Source of the DNA: VAZQ01 sp035693615
Lineage (GTDB): Bacteria > Pseudomonadota > Alphaproteobacteria > Rhizobiales > Xanthobacteraceae
Reading direction: 5' to 3'
DNA: 64,000 nt
Assembly: GCA_035693615.1 (NCBI GenBank)
Contig: DASSGH010000008.1
Coordinates: 1 to 64,000, forward strand
Below, one piece after another: positions 62,942 to 64,000 of this stretch; within the stretch, counting starts at the first letter, position 1, and every line of letters begins with the position of its first letter. The notes under the pieces are model-generated. The model made no database searches. It saw nothing but the letters and a program-made list of their open reading frames with translations, and had not been told where the DNA came from. The translations under genes and the position numbers were made by a program.

Positions 62942-64000
62942 TCAGACGTTGTCGGCCTCCGTCGAACGAACTGCGACGGTCGACGCCTCTTGCCCCCATC
63001 TCCAGCGGGTGATTTCCGGCATGTCGTCGCCGTGGCGGGCGATGTACTGCTTGTGATCGATGAGCTTGTTGCGGATCGCCTGCTTGGCATAGGCGGCGCG
63101 TGCTTGAAGCTTCGGCACGCGGTCGATGACATCGCTGACCAGATGGAAGCGGTCGAGATCATTGAGCACGCACATATCGAAGGGCGTCGTCGTGGTGCCC
63201 TCCTCCTTGTAGCCGCGCACGTGAATGTTCTCATGACCGGTTCTCCGGTACGTCAGCCGGTGAATGAGCCACGGGTATCCGTGAAAGGCGAAGATGATCG
63301 GCTTGTCCGTGGTGAAAAGGGTGTCGAATTCCTGGTCCGAAAGGCCATGCGGATGCTGGCTCGGCGGTTGCAGCTTCATGAGGTTCACGACGTTGACGAC
63401 GCGGACCTTCAAGTCCGGTGTGTAGCGTCGGAGAATGTCGACAGCGGCCAACGTCTCGAGCGTCGGCACGTCACCGCAGCAGGCCATCACGACATCGGGC
63501 TCGCCGCCGCGGTCGTTGCTCGCCCATTCCCAGATGCTGACTCCGGCGAGGCAATGTTTGATGGCTTCGTCCATGGTCAGCCATTGAGGAGCAGGTTGTT
63601 TGCCCGCGACCACCACGTTCACATAGTTTCGGCTGCGCAAGCAGTGATCAGTCACTGACAGCAAACAGTTGGCGTCCGGCGGGAGATACACACGGATGAT
63701 CTCGGCCTTCTTGTTGACGACATGATCGATGAACCCGGGATCCTGATGGCTGAAGCCATTGTGGTCCTGGCGCCAGACATGGCTCGACAACAGGTAATTC
63801 AGCGAAGCGATCGGCCGCCGCCAAGGAATATCGTTGCACACCTTCAGCCACTTGGCGTGCTGGTTGAACATCGAGTCGATGATGTGGATGAAGGCCTCAT
63901 AGCAAGAGAAGAAACCGTGCCGGCCAGTCAGGAGATATCCCTCGAGCCATCCCTGGCATTGATGCTCGCTGAGCATTTCCATCACGCGCCCATCGGGCGC
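62942..64000 (-). CDS. xfp: Phosphoketolase, C-terminal part (partial at window edge)
   Basis: The last 352 residues of a phosphoketolase (full length about 790) are visible; the frame stays open to the right edge. Diagnostic segments are MEMLSEHQCQGWLEGYLLTG, GRHGFFSCYEAFIHIIDSM, SSHVWRQDHNGFSHQDPGF and DMPEITRWRW near the end. The enzyme splits xylulose 5-phosphate and/or fructose 6-phosphate into acetyl phosphate and an aldose phosphate using thiamine diphosphate; the thiamine-binding N-terminal part is outside the window. It leads the operon to glgP, glgX and pgm, linking glycogen breakdown to acetyl phosphate. Confidence 0.95.
   Translation of the reverse strand, partial: APDGRVMEMLSEHQCQGWLEGYLLTGRHGFFSCYEAFIHIIDSMFNQHAKWLKVCNDIPWRRPIASLNYLLSSHVWRQDHNGFSHQDPGFIDHVVNKKAEIIRVYLPPDANCLLSVTDHCLRSRNYVNVVVAGKQPAPQWLTMDEAIKHCLAGVSIWEWASNDRGGEPDVVMACCGDVPTLETLAAVDILRRYTPDLKVRVVNVVNLMKLQPPSQHPHGLSDQEFDTLFTTDKPIIFAFHGYPWLIHRLTYRRTGHENIHVRGYKEEGTTTTPFDMCVLNDLDRFHLVSDVIDRVPKLQARAAYAKQAIRNKLIDHKQYIARHGDDMPEITRWRWGQEASTVAVRSTEADNV

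Overview
The window is GC-rich chromosomal DNA (I estimate mid-60s percent, not computed) that reads as an alphaproteobacterium of the Hyphomicrobiales, probably near Bradyrhizobium/Xanthobacteraceae. This is inference from protein families: an Omp25/31-like outer-membrane protein, a DUF1236-like secreted protein, a UvrB with a long N-terminal extension, orphan tripartite-tricarboxylate (Bug) binding proteins, frequent GTG/TTG starts, and dispersed composite palindromes of the kind seen in that group. No rRNA, integrase, transposase, prophage, CRISPR array or recognisable transcription factor was found. There is one tRNA gene (Met, CAT).

Layout. 1-1560: end of a NitT/TauT ABC importer. 1647-5106: an orphan Bug protein, a UbiD-family decarboxylase and a class-2 polyphosphate kinase. 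5114-9738 (minus strand): a second NitT/TauT importer followed by a SulP transporter. 9815-9979: a pair of related palindromes. 10083-33495: twenty consecutive plus-strand genes forming a catabolic island. These are a three-subunit molybdenum hydroxylase (with a fused 2Fe-2S/CoxG-like subunit), an M20 hydrolase, NADPH:F420 oxidoreductase, bifunctional FO synthase FbiC, a fold-type II PLP protein, a two-subunit CoA-transferase, an LLM-class oxidoreductase, a complete Liv-type ABC importer, an amidohydrolase, a third NitT/TauT importer and an alpha/beta hydrolase. 33554-49901: a mixed region with an orphan binding protein, outer-membrane and periplasmic proteins, the tRNA, a DMT exporter, hydrolases, a frameshifted glyoxalase, an amidase, a glutathione transferase, cytochrome P460, a phosphatase, an orphan MT-A70 methyltransferase and a 51-residue basic protein. 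50094-50675: a highly structured non-coding stretch and a palindromic repeat. 50785-56509: a VOC protein, uvrB, a second orphan Bug protein and a nu-class GST. 56573-64000 (minus strand): a glycogen-catabolic operon, phosphoketolase (partial), glgP, glgX, pgm.

How the genes fit together. The most interesting part is 10083-23421. FO synthase (the first dedicated step of coenzyme F420 synthesis) and NADPH:F420 reductase sit in one apparent operon with a Mo hydroxylase, an M20 hydrolase, a PLP enzyme, a CoA-transferase and an LLM oxidoreductase. Uptake systems and an amidohydrolase follow directly. This looks like a dedicated F420-dependent pathway, perhaps for breakdown of an N-heterocyclic or amide-containing compound; the substrate is not readable from sequence. 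The later F420 genes (cofC/fbiD, cofD/fbiA, cofE/fbiB) are not in the window.

A second theme is a family of composite hairpin repeats. Five full copies and one variant occupy intergenic gaps. Their paired arms differ between copies by changes that keep pairing.
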